A stretch of 64,000 bases of DNA from Selaginella moellendorffii (GCF_000143415.4 NW_003314304.1:1478841-1542840); one strand, 5' to 3'. Counted from the stretch's first letter, positions 34,471-46,554 are shown. A program made the numbers and translations. The notes: generated by a model not told the origin, from the sequence alone.

Positions 34471-35874
34471 ATGGAGCTAGCGTCTGGCTATGTCGCCTTG
34501 AGCAGGAGTGCCGGGTTTGTCACTAGCAGCAGCTCTTGCCACTTTCCGGCACTGGTCAGCAGCAGCTTCTCGGGGATTTTCAGCCACAGCTCCAGCTCGA
34601 GTAGCGTTCGCTGTAGGAGGAATGTGGTGGAAATTCTAGAGCAGAGGGGACTTGTCGAGTCGATTGCTGGCGAGAGCTTGAAGAAGGCATGCGACGAGAA
34701 ACCCATCAAGGTGTACTGCGGCTTCGACCCCACAGCGGAGAGCTTGCACCTGGGAAACTTGCTGGGAATTGTGGTACTCGAGTGGTTCCAGCGGTGTGGT
34801 CACGAGACCGTGGCTCTTTTAGGTGGTGCGACTGGAAGAATAGGCGACCCATCGGGAAAGAGTGCTGAGAGACCTGTCATGGATGAAGCTACGATCGAGA
34901 AGAACACGCAGGGAATCCAAGCTCTTCTCACGGAGATCTTGCAGCAAAAGGCTGTTGTGCTCAACAATTACGACTGGTGGAAGGAGTTTAGCTTGCTCGA
35001 GTTCTTGCGGGATGTTGGAAAGTTTGCTCGGGTTGGAACGATGGTTGCAAAGGAGAGTGTGAAGAGAAGGCTGGCCTTGGAAGAAGGTATCAGCTTCACG
35101 GAGTTTACGTATCAGCTACTGCAAGGCTACGACTTCGTTCATCTCTACAAAAGCAATGGCGTTTCGGTCCAGATCGGTGGCAGCGATCAGTGGGGGAATA
35201 TAACTGCTGGAATCGACTTGGTACGCAAGCTCTTGCAACGAGACGATGCCTACGGCCTCACTTTTCCACTTCTCGTCAAGAGCGATGGAACCAAGTTCGG
35301 AAAATCGGAAGGTGGCGCGGTGTGGCTCTCGTCGAAGTTCCTGTCGCCGTATCACTTCTACCAGCACCTCTTTGCGACACCCGACTCGGACGTGATCAAG
35401 ATGCTGAGAATGCTCACGTTTGTGGAGCTGGAGGAGATCGAGGCGCTGGAGAAATCCATGTCCGAGCCGGGGTACGTCGCCAACACTGCTCAGAGAAGGC
35501 TGGCGGAAGAAGTGACGAGGTTCGTGCATGGAGAAGATGGCTTGGAGGAGGCTCTGAAAGTCACACAGGCACTGGCTCCTGGAAGCACCACGACGCTGGA
35601 CTGGACAGCGATCGAGGCCATCTCCAAAGACGTACCGTCGTGCACGCTCGACTCGTCCATCGTCGTCGGCCCCGTGGTGGATCTGTGCGTCAGCTGCGGC
35701 CTCGCTCCGAGCAAAGCTGTTGCTCGTCGCCTCATCAAACAAGGTGGCATCTACATGAACAACGCGAAGGTGGACGACGAGAGATTGCTCGTGGCGGAGT
35801 CGGATATCATCGATGGCAAGATGCTGCTACTTTCGGCAGGAAAGAAGAACAAGATGGTCGTCCGGATTGGTTAA
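34471..35874 (+). CDS. Tyrosyl-tRNA synthetase, organellar (bacterial type)
   Basis: This is an intronless 467-residue protein starting MELASGYVALSRSAGFV. The Ser-rich first ~48 residues look like an organelle-targeting peptide. Class I aminoacyl-tRNA synthetase signatures are present: the HIGH-type HLGN (about 93-96), GDPSGKSAER, VQIGGSDQWGNI (tyrosine and tRNA site) and the KMSKS-type KFGKS (about 275-279). An S4 RNA-binding domain follows at the C-terminus (SKAVARRLIKQGGIYMNN, about 408-428). It attaches tyrosine to tRNA-Tyr in plastids and mitochondria. The bacterial style separates it from the cytosolic eukaryotic enzyme. It starts about 60 bp after the IPMS stop. Its last ~30 bp and stop codon are echoed in the degenerate repeats that follow. 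Confidence 0.95.
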   Translation: MELASGYVALSRSAGFVTSSSSCHFPALVSSSFSGIFSHSSSSSSVRCRRNVVEILEQRGLVESIAGESLKKACDEKPIKVYCGFDPTAESLHLGNLLGIVVLEWFQRCGHETVALLGGATGRIGDPSGKSAERPVMDEATIEKNTQGIQALLTEILQQKAVVLNNYDWWKEFSLLEFLRDVGKFARVGTMVAKESVKRRLALEEGISFTEFTYQLLQGYDFVHLYKSNGVSVQIGGSDQWGNITAGIDLVRKLLQRDDAYGLTFPLLVKSDGTKFGKSEGGAVWLSSKFLSPYHFYQHLFATPDSDVIKMLRMLTFVELEEIEALEKSMSEPGYVANTAQRRLAEEVTRFVHGEDGLEEALKVTQALAPGSTTTLDWTAIEAISKDVPSCTLDSSIVVGPVVDLCVSCGLAPSKAVARRLIKQGGIYMNNAKVDDERLLVAESDIIDGKMLLLSAGKKNKMVVRIG

Positions 35875-36560
35875 GATCCTCGCGAAGTCAGTCACAAGAA
35901 CGAGATGGTTGTCTAGATTTTTCAAGCTCCTCGTAGTCGGCGGTCGTCTCGATCGGTTAAGTTCTTCGTGAGGCCAGTCACGGGAGAGCGAGCTTGTCGA
36001 GTCGATGGTCGTCCAAGTTTCTCGCTAAGGTCAGTACTTTGAGATGGTTGTCTAAGCTCCCCGCTCGCGTAATCGGCCACAGGGAAAGGACGGACTAAGA
36101 ACAAGATGGTGGTTAAGTTCTTTGCGAAGCCAGTCACGGGAGAGCGAGTTTCTGAGGATCCAGTGCAAGTGTTTGCGCAAGTTTCTCTCATAGTCGGTAC
36201 TTTGAGATGGTTGACTAGATTTTTCATCTGGGAAAGGAAGTACGAAGAACAAGATGATCGTCTCGATCGGTTAAGTTCAGTCACGGGAGAGCGATCCCGT
36301 CAGGATTCGGTTACAGGAAAAGCAAGTTTTTGCGCAAGTTTTCTCTCAAAGTCAGTACTTCGGTGAACAGGAAACGAGGAGATTGTCCGTTCAGTCTCGA
36401 GAAGATGGTCGTTAAGTAATCATCAGGGAGGAGGAAAGTTACAAACAAGCGAACAACACGGCATCGGTTAAGCTACTCGCAAAGTCAGTCTGGATCTGGA
36501 TCGCGAGAGAAGCGACACGGACTGTGGATCAGTTAAGTTATCCTCGCAGCGAAGTCATCA
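35843..36560 (+). repeat. Degenerate ~150-bp repeats derived from the TyrRS gene end
   Basis: The end of the TyrRS gene (AAGAACAAGATGGTCGTC ... GGTTAAGAT) and the 3' flank after it recur. AAGAACAAGATG is at about 35847, 36097 and 36246. CCAGTCACGGGAGAGCGA is at about 35974, 36130 and, shortened, 36278. AGTACTTTGAGATGGTTG is at about 36033 and 36197. Spacing is roughly 147-164 bp. Each unit keeps a GGTTAAG containing the original TAA. No coding function is apparent. Confidence 0.75.
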
Positions 36561-37115
36561 AGAAGAGGAAGACAAGGAGGAAGAGCCAAGAACAGAGGGA
36601 AAGCAAAAACAATGCCGTGAAACTTCCACAGGTGCTAGGCCTGGATTGGGCGCTGCGTCTCGGCCACATGGTTGGCTGCCTGTCCGGAGCAAACGAGCGA
36701 GCACTACATGTGTGCCTGTGGCTGTGGTCAGAGCGCCAAGCTTATTCAGCGGAGCAAACAAAACAGCACAAGCACGCTCGCTGCTTCCTTCGTCTCCTCT
36801 CCATTTAAGTAAGCTTTTCTTTCTTCTCCACTTCGCATTCTTTTCTAGTTTCTCTAAGTGCTCGCCTTTCCAGGGGCTCGATCGAGAATGCCAAGCGTAA
36901 GGAGATCTACTACTACCACCTCGCTCTCGCACTCTCGCTCGCACAGAGTTCGTTGCTTCTGTTCGAATTTTTTCCGTTTGGAAAAATCCCAGCCGGGTGA
37001 AGTGCACCGACGAGAAAGTGCTCGCCATCGCCCAGATTTGAGCGTACGTAAAACCATCATCAACGCGGTTAAGATCGCGACTAAGACCTACAACCACGAG
37101 CGAGGAGCACACTTA
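36561..37115. other. Intergenic segment, no recognised gene
   Basis: This is mixed-composition sequence between the two repeat tracts. Short frames on both strands lack domains and do not match a family I know. Confidence 0.45.
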
Positions 37116-37390
37116 CATCTCCAAAAAGTAAGCTTTTAATCTTTGTTTCACGCTAGACGAGCTCCTGGCTATGGAGGATGAGAGAGAGATCTCCAAAAAG
37201 AAAGCTTTTGTTTCGATGATTCCCTCTAAACGAGCTTTTGGCTATGGAGGATGGCTTTTAGCAACAGAGAGATCTCCAAAAAGAAAGCTTTGTTTCGATG
37301 ATTCCCTCTGAACGAGCTTTTGGCTATGCAGAGATCTCCAAAGCTTTGCTTGGAGCTCTTGGCTATGGAGGATGGCTATGGAGATTAAAT
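37116..37390. repeat. Imperfect tandem repeat, ~60-80-bp unit
   Basis: About four units share GATCTCCAAAAAGAAAGCTTT, then TTTCGATGATTCCCTCT and ACGAGCTTTTGGCTATGGAG. They begin near 37116, 37187, 37270 and 37328. The first and last units are more diverged or truncated. The array sits about 150 bp beyond the EIN3 stop on the 3' side. Confidence 0.75.
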
Positions 37391-37537
37391 CGAGAACAAT
37401 ACATTATACAAACACTAAGCACAGGAAAAAGCGTTTCGTGTGTGGTTTATAACTTGACACTCTCCATTCTTCCCAAAAGTTGGCGGGACGATCTTGGCGA
37501 TGGTTTTTTTTTTAAATCTATGCCTCTCTCGATCTCG

Positions 37538-40063
37538 TCAAGCTCCGAAGTACCAGATCGGCTCGTCCGTGATGATCTCGTGCGAAGCTCCCCGGCACAG
37601 CATTCTCGAGTTGTCCATGGCCAGATTCAAGCTCGCCGCTGGGACGTAGGCCTGCACGGCGTTGTGAAGCACCAGATTCTCTCCCAGTACGTGATGATGG
37701 TGGTGGTGGTGCGATGGCGGTGGAGGAGGAGGAGGAGCCTCGAATTGTGGCTGCTGCTGCTGGTAGTGCTGGCGATTGTGCTGCTGCTGCTGCTGCTGTT
37801 GATGGTGCTGTTGATGGTGATGGTGCTGGTGATGATTCGCAACTCCGCTAAACAACTTGTGATCCATCCGATGCTCGTGATGATGATGCTGCTGCTGCTG
37901 CAGACCGCGTCCCGGATCCAAAACCGTCACTCTACTGTGACTGTTGCTCGCGGCGGCGGCGGCGTTGTTACTGCCAAGAGCAAATCCCAGGCCGCTAAAA
38001 CCATGATCCATGCCGCTGCCACCGCCACCATCGCCAAAGTGATGATCGCCGAGCTTGTGGTCGATGGCTTCCACCAGCTGCTGGAGCTGGAGCCCCGCGG
38101 TGCTGCCACCGTAAATCCCCAGTAGCAGCTCGTGAAGTGGCTGGCTGCTATTGCTGGCGGTGGTGGCTGTGCCAGTGGTGGTGATGGTGGTGGCGGGGGT
38201 GGTGGTGCCATTGCTGGACGCAAGCAGTGCTGCTTGGGCCTGTGGAGGATGCGAGAGATCCTCGGCTGACAGGATCGCGGATTGAAACAAGCCGGCTTTG
38301 TTGTCTTGCTGCTGCCCCGCGATTAAGGCGCTTGTCGTCGCCGCCGACGCCGCCGCCACCGAGGCTGGCGCTTGACTGCCAAAGCCATGGATGTGATTCT
38401 GGTGCTGACTCCCATTCCCGGCGTGGATCACACTGACACACTTCGCTTCCGGCCTGTGCGGGCAGCTGCTCTGGTGGATGTTCCTCAAGCTCCTGTCCCC
38501 AAACGCGAACTTGAGGTCGTGATGGCGGCAGTCCTCGTACTGGCAAAGGAACGCTCGGTTCACGTTGTCTCCTCCCAGATTACTGCTCAGACTCCCTACC
38601 AGCCTCGGGATCCTCCGCTTGTTCCAGCTCTCGTCCTGCTGATGATCCACCACCATGTGATTGTGATGCTGCTGCTGCGACATGATCTTACTCTCCTGCT
38701 GCTGCTGGTGAAGAACAACGTCCGCAAGCTCCCCATTCACCACACTCACGTTGGCCGTGGTGGCAGTGGCAGCACCGGATCCCCCACGACCACCACTCGA
38801 TCCAACGAAAGCTGGCGGCCCATTGACCTCGGCTGGATCATCCTCGCACGAGACAACGTTGAGCGAGCCATCGAATCCATCCACGTCGTACTCGCTCGTA
38901 CTGCTCAGCGCCAGACCGTTGCTCCCTTCACTGTTGTTGCCGCCAGTGGCGGCCTGCTGGATCTGCGAGCCGGAGATCACCATCCCGTTGCTCATCACAA
39001 TCACCTGGCTATGGTGGTGGTGGTGGTTCTGCTGCTGCTGCTGCTGCCCGATCAAATTCCCCGAGCACTGCCTCGCCAGCGCCTCCTCCTGGTTGAGCAC
39101 CGAGATCCACGTCGCGCTCTCCTTGGCAGTCATCTTGTCTTGCAAGCACTTGGACTGCCTCACGAGCTTCCTGATCTTCCCGATATCTGGGGACATGTGT
39201 CGGATCACCGCAGTGAGAACTCCAACCTTCCACACCTTCTTGAGATCATGGGGCTTCTTATACGGCGGCGGCCCCTGCCCCTTTGGAAGCCCAAGCTCGG
39301 GCCACCACTCCTCGTCGCCGCTCGGCCACCACGGCGGCGCCACCCCTTTCTCCAGCGGGTACCTCCGCTGGGGTGGATCGCAGTGCTGCATTAGCGCCGA
39401 GAGAAGCGATCCGAGGGTGGTGTCCTGGAGCTCCTGGAGAGTGTGTGGCGTCGGGGCGGCGGCGGAGAGCTGGCCAGCGCCTCCGCCGGATCTGGAGCAG
39501 ATGCCGTGCTCCGCCTCGTACTTGGCGATGGCGGCGGGGCCGTTCCGATCGAAGCGGACCTTCTCCTTCCACCACGCGCGGATGTTGTCGCTGGCGCCGC
39601 TCACTGGCTTGCCCTTCTCGGGGATGATGCCATAGACGAATCCTTGGGCTTTGCAGACCTCCATCATCTTGAGCATGTACTTGAGGATCCCGTCCTGGGC
39701 TCGCGACATCTTCTTCCGCCGGGCTTGCTCCTGGGATTGCTTGTGCTTGGGGAGATTGCCCAGATTCTGGTGCTGCGCTGCTGGGCCGTCGTGATGCTGC
39801 TGCTGCTGCTGCCCATGGCTGCTGTGATTCGAGTGATTCGAGGAGAATGCGTTGTTGACCCTGGCCTTTTGCTTGTCCTTGATCCGCTTGAGCCGCAGCC
39901 GATCGTTCCAAATCCTCTTCTCCAGCTCGTCCACGTCCATGTCGTCGTCGCTGAAATCCTCGTGATCCTGGACGACCGCCTCGCCCAGGCCTCCATCGTT
40001 GTCTCCCACAAGATCCACGTCCAGGCCATAGCAGAGATCCGGGTCGCCGCCGTGGAGCTCCAT
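37538..40063 (-). CDS. EIL: EIN3/EIL ethylene-response transcription factor
   Basis: This is an intronless 841-residue protein starting [15 protein letters not shown]. The next upstream in-frame start begins with a poorly fitting MLEIFPL and is not preferred. The conserved EIN3 N-terminal half is complete: [78 protein letters not shown], then [20 protein letters not shown] and a basic DNA-binding region. EIN3/EIL proteins bind promoter sites of ethylene-response genes and are controlled by EIN2 and EBF-driven turnover. The C-terminal half is very rich in Gln and His runs and in Gly/Ala. It is longer than the ~600 residues of Arabidopsis EIN3. A (CAG)n tract (about 39030-39047) is shared with the fragment at 57424-57466. 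Confidence 0.95.
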   Translation of the reverse strand: MELHGGDPDLCYGLDVDLVGDNDGGLGEAVVQDHEDFSDDDMDVDELEKRIWNDRLRLKRIKDKQKARVNNAFSSNHSNHSSHGQQQQQHHDGPAAQHQNLGNLPKHKQSQEQARRKKMSRAQDGILKYMLKMMEVCKAQGFVYGIIPEKGKPVSGASDNIRAWWKEKVRFDRNGPAAIAKYEAEHGICSRSGGGAGQLSAAAPTPHTLQELQDTTLGSLLSALMQHCDPPQRRYPLEKGVAPPWWPSGDEEWWPELGLPKGQGPPPYKKPHDLKKVWKVGVLTAVIRHMSPDIGKIRKLVRQSKCLQDKMTAKESATWISVLNQEEALARQCSGNLIGQQQQQQNHHHHHSQVIVMSNGMVISGSQIQQAATGGNNSEGSNGLALSSTSEYDVDGFDGSLNVVSCEDDPAEVNGPPAFVGSSGGRGGSGAATATTANVSVVNGELADVVLHQQQQESKIMSQQQHHNHMVVDHQQDESWNKRRIPRLVGSLSSNLGGDNVNRAFLCQYEDCRHHDLKFAFGDRSLRNIHQSSCPHRPEAKCVSVIHAGNGSQHQNHIHGFGSQAPASVAAASAATTSALIAGQQQDNKAGLFQSAILSAEDLSHPPQAQAALLASSNGTTTPATTITTTGTATTASNSSQPLHELLLGIYGGSTAGLQLQQLVEAIDHKLGDHHFGDGGGGSGMDHGFSGLGFALGSNNAAAAASNSHSRVTVLDPGRGLQQQQHHHHEHRMDHKLFSGVANHHQHHHHQQHHQQQQQQQHNRQHYQQQQPQFEAPPPPPPPSHHHHHHHVLGENLVLHNAVQAYVPAASLNLAMDNSRMLCRGASHEIITDEPIWYFGA

Positions 40064-40773
40064 CTTGCGGATCGATCGGAGTGGAAATATTTCGAGCAAG
40101 CGCTTCCGAGAGGAGGGAATATTTCGGAGCGATTACCTCCAATTCGCCATGGAAAGCCGAGGATCGAATGGGAAAAGCGAGGAAGATCACGGGATGCAGA
40201 GAGAAAGAAGGAAAAAGCTCGATTCAACGCGAGCCCCTTGTGTGATTACCTAGCTCCATCGATGCCCCGTCGACGCGCGCTGCGCTCGCCGATCGCGCCC
40301 GTGACACAGTGGCGCAGCGCCTTCAAATTCGACACATTGCCCGGGCAAGCGTCACAATCCCAATGCCGCCACCGCTGCGAGGCGCTGCCAACACGATCAA
40401 CGAGAATCGATGCCCTAGCGCATCAAGATCCCCGCTTTGCTCGGCGAGAGAGAGAGGAGCAATGGCGCAGCGCTCCTCGCCATAGCCAACTACTAGCTAA
40501 TAGCTATCCATCCAAATGCCGTACAATTCCCCCCAGGTCGGGTTTATGACATGGAAGTCCACTGGCTTTTTGACACGTGGCACAGCTACATCTGGATATA
40601 CAATCCAGCCACCGTGGACGCCCTTTTCAGCCCTTCGGGCTTACGGCCAATTTAGGTATCTGCCTCAAATTTAGCTAACCGGTTTGTTGCCAGATTTAGC
40701 AGCTCCCCGAATTTAAATCACTTTTGTCCAAGCTGCCAGTTTGTCGGAATCCAGTTTGGGTCATAAAATGGAC
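40064..40773. other. EIN3 upstream region
   Basis: This holds the promoter and 5' UTR of the EIN3-like gene and then moderately AT-rich spacer. The part at about 40320-40423 (TCAAATTCGACACATTGCCC ... GATGCCCTAGCGCAT) recurs at 57469-57570 next to a fragment of EIN3 coding sequence. No separate gene is supported. Confidence 0.6.
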
Positions 40774-43040
40774 CACTGGCGGACGCCGGGCTCGAACCCG
40801 GACCAGCGGATGCCGCGCCGCGCCGGAGTCGAGCCACGAACCGGCGGTCTCGTCGCCGGACTCGAACCCGCCACCGTACGCTCTACGCCTCCACCGCTAC
40901 CATACGCCTCTCTCTAGTTTATTATACGCCTCCAATCCTTGGTAGTGCTTCCTCATGATCACCTCTACGTGACAACCAACCCGGCGTAGAGTACGTGGGG
41001 TACGACGTTTGAAACTCCATTCATTGGGCTTTGTTAAAGAGAATAAAAGAGAGAACGCCACTGTAGCTAAACCTAGAAATCAAAAACTAAACTACATCGT
41101 GCCATTATTGGTTTGACTCTATGGCTTAGATGCAACACCTTTTACTCGGGCGGTGCCCTAACCCTAGCGAATAATAAAATATTCGCTGCGGAGAATATTC
41201 CGGAATCTGGTCCACACGATAGCGAGGAGTGACAAGAGGTTTTGGGGCCCCCCCAAAATGCTTATTTTTAATGTTCGCTGGGAGTCCATGTTCCCTCTTT
41301 AGCTCCCCATGTGTGGCCTTTGTTTTTGTTGCCAGCAAAAGAAACACACAGAAAGTTTGAAGAAGAGAGAGAGCACAAAAATCTGAGAGGAGAGAAAGAA
41401 ATGGCACCGGCTTTGATTGACTTTGCCCCGCTCCATTTCTTTGATCCCTCCATCTCCATCTCGTCCTTTTTCTTGTTCTACTCGGACTCGGACGATTTGA
41501 TCCATGTCATGTTTCGCTCGAAGTCGATGGATCACTGCCCGATCACTCCACCACTTCTTGTCGACTGGAAAAGTCTTTAAATTCCTCTCGCTGACACGGC
41601 ATTAGCCTGAGATCAAGGCCGCGGATCATCCAGCAAAGTCTAAGCTTTTTGCCAAGGATGTGACAAGCTAACGTGTTGTCCAGAGCGCTTACAGGTTCCA
41701 TTGTTTTTTCCATGACAATTCTTTTTCCTCCGGCGACCGGCACGAAAGTCGTCCGAAGCAACCCAAACTGGAAACAAGATACATGCCCAGTTTCTCGGAC
41801 AGATTTCCTCAAGCCCGGCAGCACACGGAAGACGAAGAAATTCGTTAAAAAATCCACGAGCAAGGAGAGAGAGAGAGAGAGAGACATAAAGAACTTTGCC
41901 AAGCCCAAAGTCGTTGATGTTAAGCTAGGCCATGCTTGAAGCGCGTGATGATGATCATGAAAGTTCCTGTCGAGATGCTCGGTGGATTCTCCGTGTCTCC
42001 AGCTAGAGACTTATCGATCAATCCACAGTGTGCGGCAGCCGTCGTTTCGCTCGATCGCTCCCTCGTTTGCAAAAGCTCGGACTTGACGATCCTTCTCTTT
42101 CTGCCATGGATTCCTCCATGAAGAGACCACCGAACCAAGTTGCGAGAGTGAGGTTAAGCTGTAGTGATCTTACGGACATCCTCTTTTTGGATTGATTCCT
42201 TTTTTACTCCGTGTATCGTATCGACACTGTTGTAGAAGAAACAAACGAGTTTTGGAGGTAGCAACTTCCCTTCCATTTGATTGATACATGAAGAACAAGA
42301 CATCGCTTGCAAGTGGAAGATCACACGGGAGATGTTTGGAGTCAAACTGGAACTTTCGTGATTGTTACGAGCACCTCCCCTGAATCCAGCACCACACTAT
42401 CTATCTGGTAATGTTTCAAAACGAGTAAACTAATCAGTGTTTGTTGGGAATGAATGTTTGTGCTGCTTGGCCACTTGCACTGCGGCGGCAGCAGAGGAGG
42501 ATGTTTTGCGGGAACTATACCTGACTAAATCGAAGTACTTTAATTGCAATTTGCAAGATCACAAGTACTAGTCCTGAAGAAAAACAGCAAGATGTGCTTA
42601 TAATCAAGGCATTCTTGCAACGCAAGTGGAAATTCACTATGTTTACCTGGGCTTTCTGAGGATGCTTCATCTGAATCGCATAGTGTCACCCTGCCGTATG
42701 AAAAAGACAAGAGAAAAATTCTTACTCACTAGAGTTTGGCAATTTTACTCTAGCTACTACAATTTTTCCATTGTTGATACTCACTGTAGCTTCATTTAAC
42801 TCCACACTTTTTTATTTGATTAGAGATGTAAAGTTTTGTGTTATGTTCTAGAATTTTGTCTATAGTTACAAAACCACAAGTTTATCCATAAATGGATTGA
42901 TATTACTATAAACAATTAAAAAGAACAACTTGAAAGACAATTAATAAGGTTCAAATATAGAGGAAAAGGGCTCATGAATAAAAATACATTTTATTTTCCA
43001 AGCATTTTTCCAATTAATTAAAGGTCTTGGGATATTTGGG

Positions 43041-43075
43041 GTTAAGTGTCTTTGGGTTAGGTGACTTCCCGGGAA
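43041..43075 (+). repeat. 5S-rRNA-like internal promoter remnant (copy A)
   Basis: GTTAAGTGTCTTTGGG followed by GGTGACTTCCCGGGAA matches the A box and C box of plant 5S rRNA (GTTAAGCGTGCTTGGG and GGGTGACCTCCYGGGAAG), with the sequence between them deleted. This is a remnant of a 5S-derived repeat, not a functional 5S gene. Confidence 0.65.
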
Positions 43076-45878
43076 TTTCAAATTCAAAAGTTTATAATTA
43101 CTTCAATGCAAAAGTATAATTTCAACTTCTCTCTCTTCCTTTCAACTTTTTTTCTTTGCTTTTCAATATGTAGTGAGTGAAATGCTTTCACTCGTAAGTT
43201 TTTCATAGGTGAGTGAATAAAACTTGATTAACTTTTATAATCTACTTTTCCAAAGTTACATTTAAGATGGCCAAGTGAGCAGTGTGATGTGCTCTTACAA
43301 CCAAGTGAATAGTTTCTTAACTTGTGCTAATCAAAGTTTGCTCACAGATATAATACAAAATAAGTGGGGATGCAATAAATTTATTCATTTCTCTTCTCTA
43401 GAAAAATCATTCTTTTACTTCTTGTTAAATATATAGTTTTTGATTGTGATGTTCTTCACTTTTTTTGAAGGGTATACTCCCTTAGCCAAAGATGCAATTG
43501 TTGATTCCATGTTATAGGTAAAAATTTGATAATTAGAATTGTTGCAGATTTCAATATTAATTTTGGGACCAACTTCTAAAGTTTTACCAAGATTATTTTA
43601 AATTAATAAGTTCAAAACTCTTTCTTGACAATCATGAGAAGTCAACACTTCAAATTGGAAATATCACCAAGGTTAACTTTAACCATATAATATCCAATCT
43701 CATTACAACCAAAATGTGGCTTAGATTATTCAATGGCAATCTAAACACTTAACCATATTCATCACTTGGAAATGCAATGATAAATATCAACAGTTTGCTT
43801 TAGATATTGCTTTCCAAGGAATTGTTCTCCTAAAAAACAATGGCTTACTACTTTTATTCACAATCTTGAAAATTGTGGCTCGTATAGGAAACTATATAAA
43901 TACAACATACATGATACTTGGAAACTACAAATGTGAAAGATAAGTTTTTTCTCAAAACTCTTTAGATATTATTTATGGTTTTTTTGGAGAAATGTCATAC
44001 AAGTATGTATCACCTTTGCAAAACATGCAAATCTACAATAATAACATTCTCTATTTATAGTACTTATTTCGAGAATGTAGTCTCAACTCATTTCCAACAT
44101 TTCAAATGCAACCACTTATCTTATTATTCTTGTGATCACTACTTTTTGTTGATATCTTGGCTTTCAAGGACAATTTATGAATCTCAAGTGTTATTTGGTT
44201 TGGATATTTTCGTTAGTCCAAAAGTGCTACTCTCACTCTTATTACTTTTGGAGCATAAAATCCAAGTATTCCTTCTCTTGCTTTTTTTTCTTTGTAATAC
44301 AAACATTGAATCTAAAATTAAGTGGTCACTTGGTAAATACTTAGTACCACAAGGCATCCATAAATGTTTCCATATTGGATATGAAAATGAAATACAATCC
44401 ATTGTTGATATTTAAGGAGAAACTATCAATTTTACACAAGGTTACTAACAACTTTGGTGATATGGTAAGCAACTTTTTGCAAGTGAGATTTTTAGAGTGT
44501 AAGTTTTGTAAATGATACACAGATGAAAATAATTATAAGAAAAGTTACAATTTTTTGATACCCCTGGCAACGGTCAGGTGGATTCGTTTCGTGTTTGGAT
44601 TGTTTTACTCAACTTACTTGTACAAGCACCAACAAAGCTCTCCTTCAAAAGCAAAAAAAAGGAAACTCATGAGATTGTCCAACTGTAAAGAGTAACAAAG
44701 ATTAATCCAATCACTTACAAAATGAAGTATAAATTTATAATAACATTTTGCCCAATCTCGACAAAACCATTAATAAATCAAAGCTTTAGCCAAATGTTCA
44801 TCTTTGCTTGATAATCTAGCTCCACTCAACCAATATATAAAGCCCTAAGTTGGATAATGTATTTTTTATCAAGCTGGTCCTCTTTAATAAGTTCCATATA
44901 TAAATAATATAGTGATTTACCCTTTCTTCTTTTGTAAGTTATTGTCTAAAAAGAGTTTATTTTAAATTCACTTAAATCTTTCTCTTGAGAAATTACTTAG
45001 CTTGGCATAAAATCTTAGCAACCCAATACTAAATACTAGTCCAAAAATTTGAGAAAAACATATAAACCAGTATAGTAATGATAATTTGAAGCTTTTTCTT
45101 GCCAATTTACAAGGTATAATAAATGATTGAGATGTTGGTTCTCTAGACAAGGATGAGATAAAGATTGGGAGTGATCTTAGGCAAACATCTCTAAGCCAAA
45201 CTTCTTCATTTGGCTCATAAACTTGGTTGAGTTTGCAAAGGTTTCGATAAAGTTTATTTTTGAATTTTTGCATGTCATAAATGCTTATCAAGGCAATGTA
45301 AATAGGAGTATACTATAATTATGGCTTGTCATTTTTGTTATGGTGGTTGTGATTGCAACTATCACCATGCTTTCGACATCTTTATAAATGATTAATTTTT
45401 TTTTACTTTAGGATCATCTAAAGGAGTCTCACTTATAATTTCTATAGGCCCTGATATTAATTTGGGTGTTTCCTAACTTTAAGATGTGTTTTTGTAACCA
45501 CATCAACTTTGTACTTGGTCTAAATGCTCTATGTGTCTAGTTCCACTTTTGGATACCCAAATGGTTAGATAACTTTTTATGAAGTCCAAATTTAAAAACT
45601 TATATTGGTATTAGAAAAGTGTAAGGTGTGACTCTATTAGTTGATTAAAAAAATCACACCACATGTTAAGATTGATATTTAATAGGTTTAGTTTACTCTA
45701 ATTTTAACTCGAGGGGTAAGGTGTTAAAAGAGTAAGGCTCTTAGAAGAGCCCTACTCTTGCAAAAAAACATGATGGATTATAAACAACCAAAGATAATAA
45801 CTTAAAAAATTATTAATATTATTTTAAATATAGAAATGTACTCTTTGTTCCAATTAGTTATAAGTATTAGGTTATTTG

Positions 45879-45930
45879 AGATTAAGCATCTTTAAATAGT
45901 ATTGGGTTAGATGACCTTCTAGAAAGCCCA
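45879..45930 (+). repeat. 5S-like remnant (copy A, second site)
   Basis: GATTAAGCATCTTTAAATAG, then GGGTTAGATGACCTTCTAGA, keep the 5S A-box and C-box spacing in decayed form. The counterpart in copy B is at about 63319-63370. A further C-box-only trace lies near 45558-45588, with a partner near 62968-62995. Confidence 0.5.
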
Positions 45931-46554
45931 AATTCAGGAGATTATAGTGCCATAAATAATATAAGTTAATATTTGTAAAGAAACTAGCAAGAAAGAAAAC
46001 AATTTAAAATTAAACAACCTTTTAAAAATGAAATATTTACTATAATGTTCAAAAAAAGTATTTAGAAAGCATTTTTATTAGAGCTACTCTCAAGTAATAC
46101 TTGATGTGTTGCAAATGATTTCATAGTAAAAAATATCTTTATACTTCATTTTTAAAATAATAATTAGTGGTGTTTAATACATATTTTGTATTTTCTAAAC
46201 AATATCTACAGACACTCAAAAAATTTTGCTATTAAATTATTGTCATTTAAGCACTTGCTTACAATAGTGAAAGCACAATACAGTGTTTGGTTTTTTAGGA
46301 TGGCATATATATGTAATTGAGGAGAGTAAATAAATTTCTATATAGAGTTTAGTAAGTAAATGGAATTGTGAACAATGACAATTTTGATAAGTCCTTAAAG
46401 TGTAGTTTATACCATATTTTAGCTAAACAATAATTTAAAGAATAAGTTGAAGTTGGTAAAGATAATATAAAGTTATCTCCTACTTAGTTTTGAAATGCAT
46501 TACCTCAAAAGGTTTATTAATATTAATTAACTTCATTCCTAGAATTATTTTACC

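Larger units (their letters stand above)
40774..46530 (+). repeat. Copy A of a large direct duplication
   Basis: The sequence from GGACGCCGGGCTCGAACCCG onward matches 57573 to the window end in the same orientation. The similarity covers the GC-balanced part (40774-42740) and the AT-rich part (42741-46530). Compared with copy B, this copy lacks about 410 bp at 42736 (present in B at 59519-59932). It also has one 5S-like unit where B has two. The segment from 41100 to 42400 is well conserved between copies, but I recognise no gene in it. Confidence 0.9.

Noticed and set aside
35190-35936. 248-codon frame in the +1 register within TyrRS
   Set aside because: It overlaps a gene whose own frame matches the TyrRS family throughout.
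38372-40549. Long plus-strand frames opposite EIN3
   Set aside because: They are low-complexity Leu/Val/Arg runs that are the antisense of Gln/His/Gly repeats. No family signature.
40774-40870. Functional tRNA gene at the head of copy A
   Set aside because: The B-box-like motifs lack a proper T-stem and there is no complete cloverleaf or anticodon arm.
43975-44415. 146-codon frame MVFLEKCHTSMYHLCKTC with a broken partner at 61513-61707
   Set aside because: AT-rich, hydrophobic, and not preserved as an open frame in the other duplication copy. Coding is unlikely.
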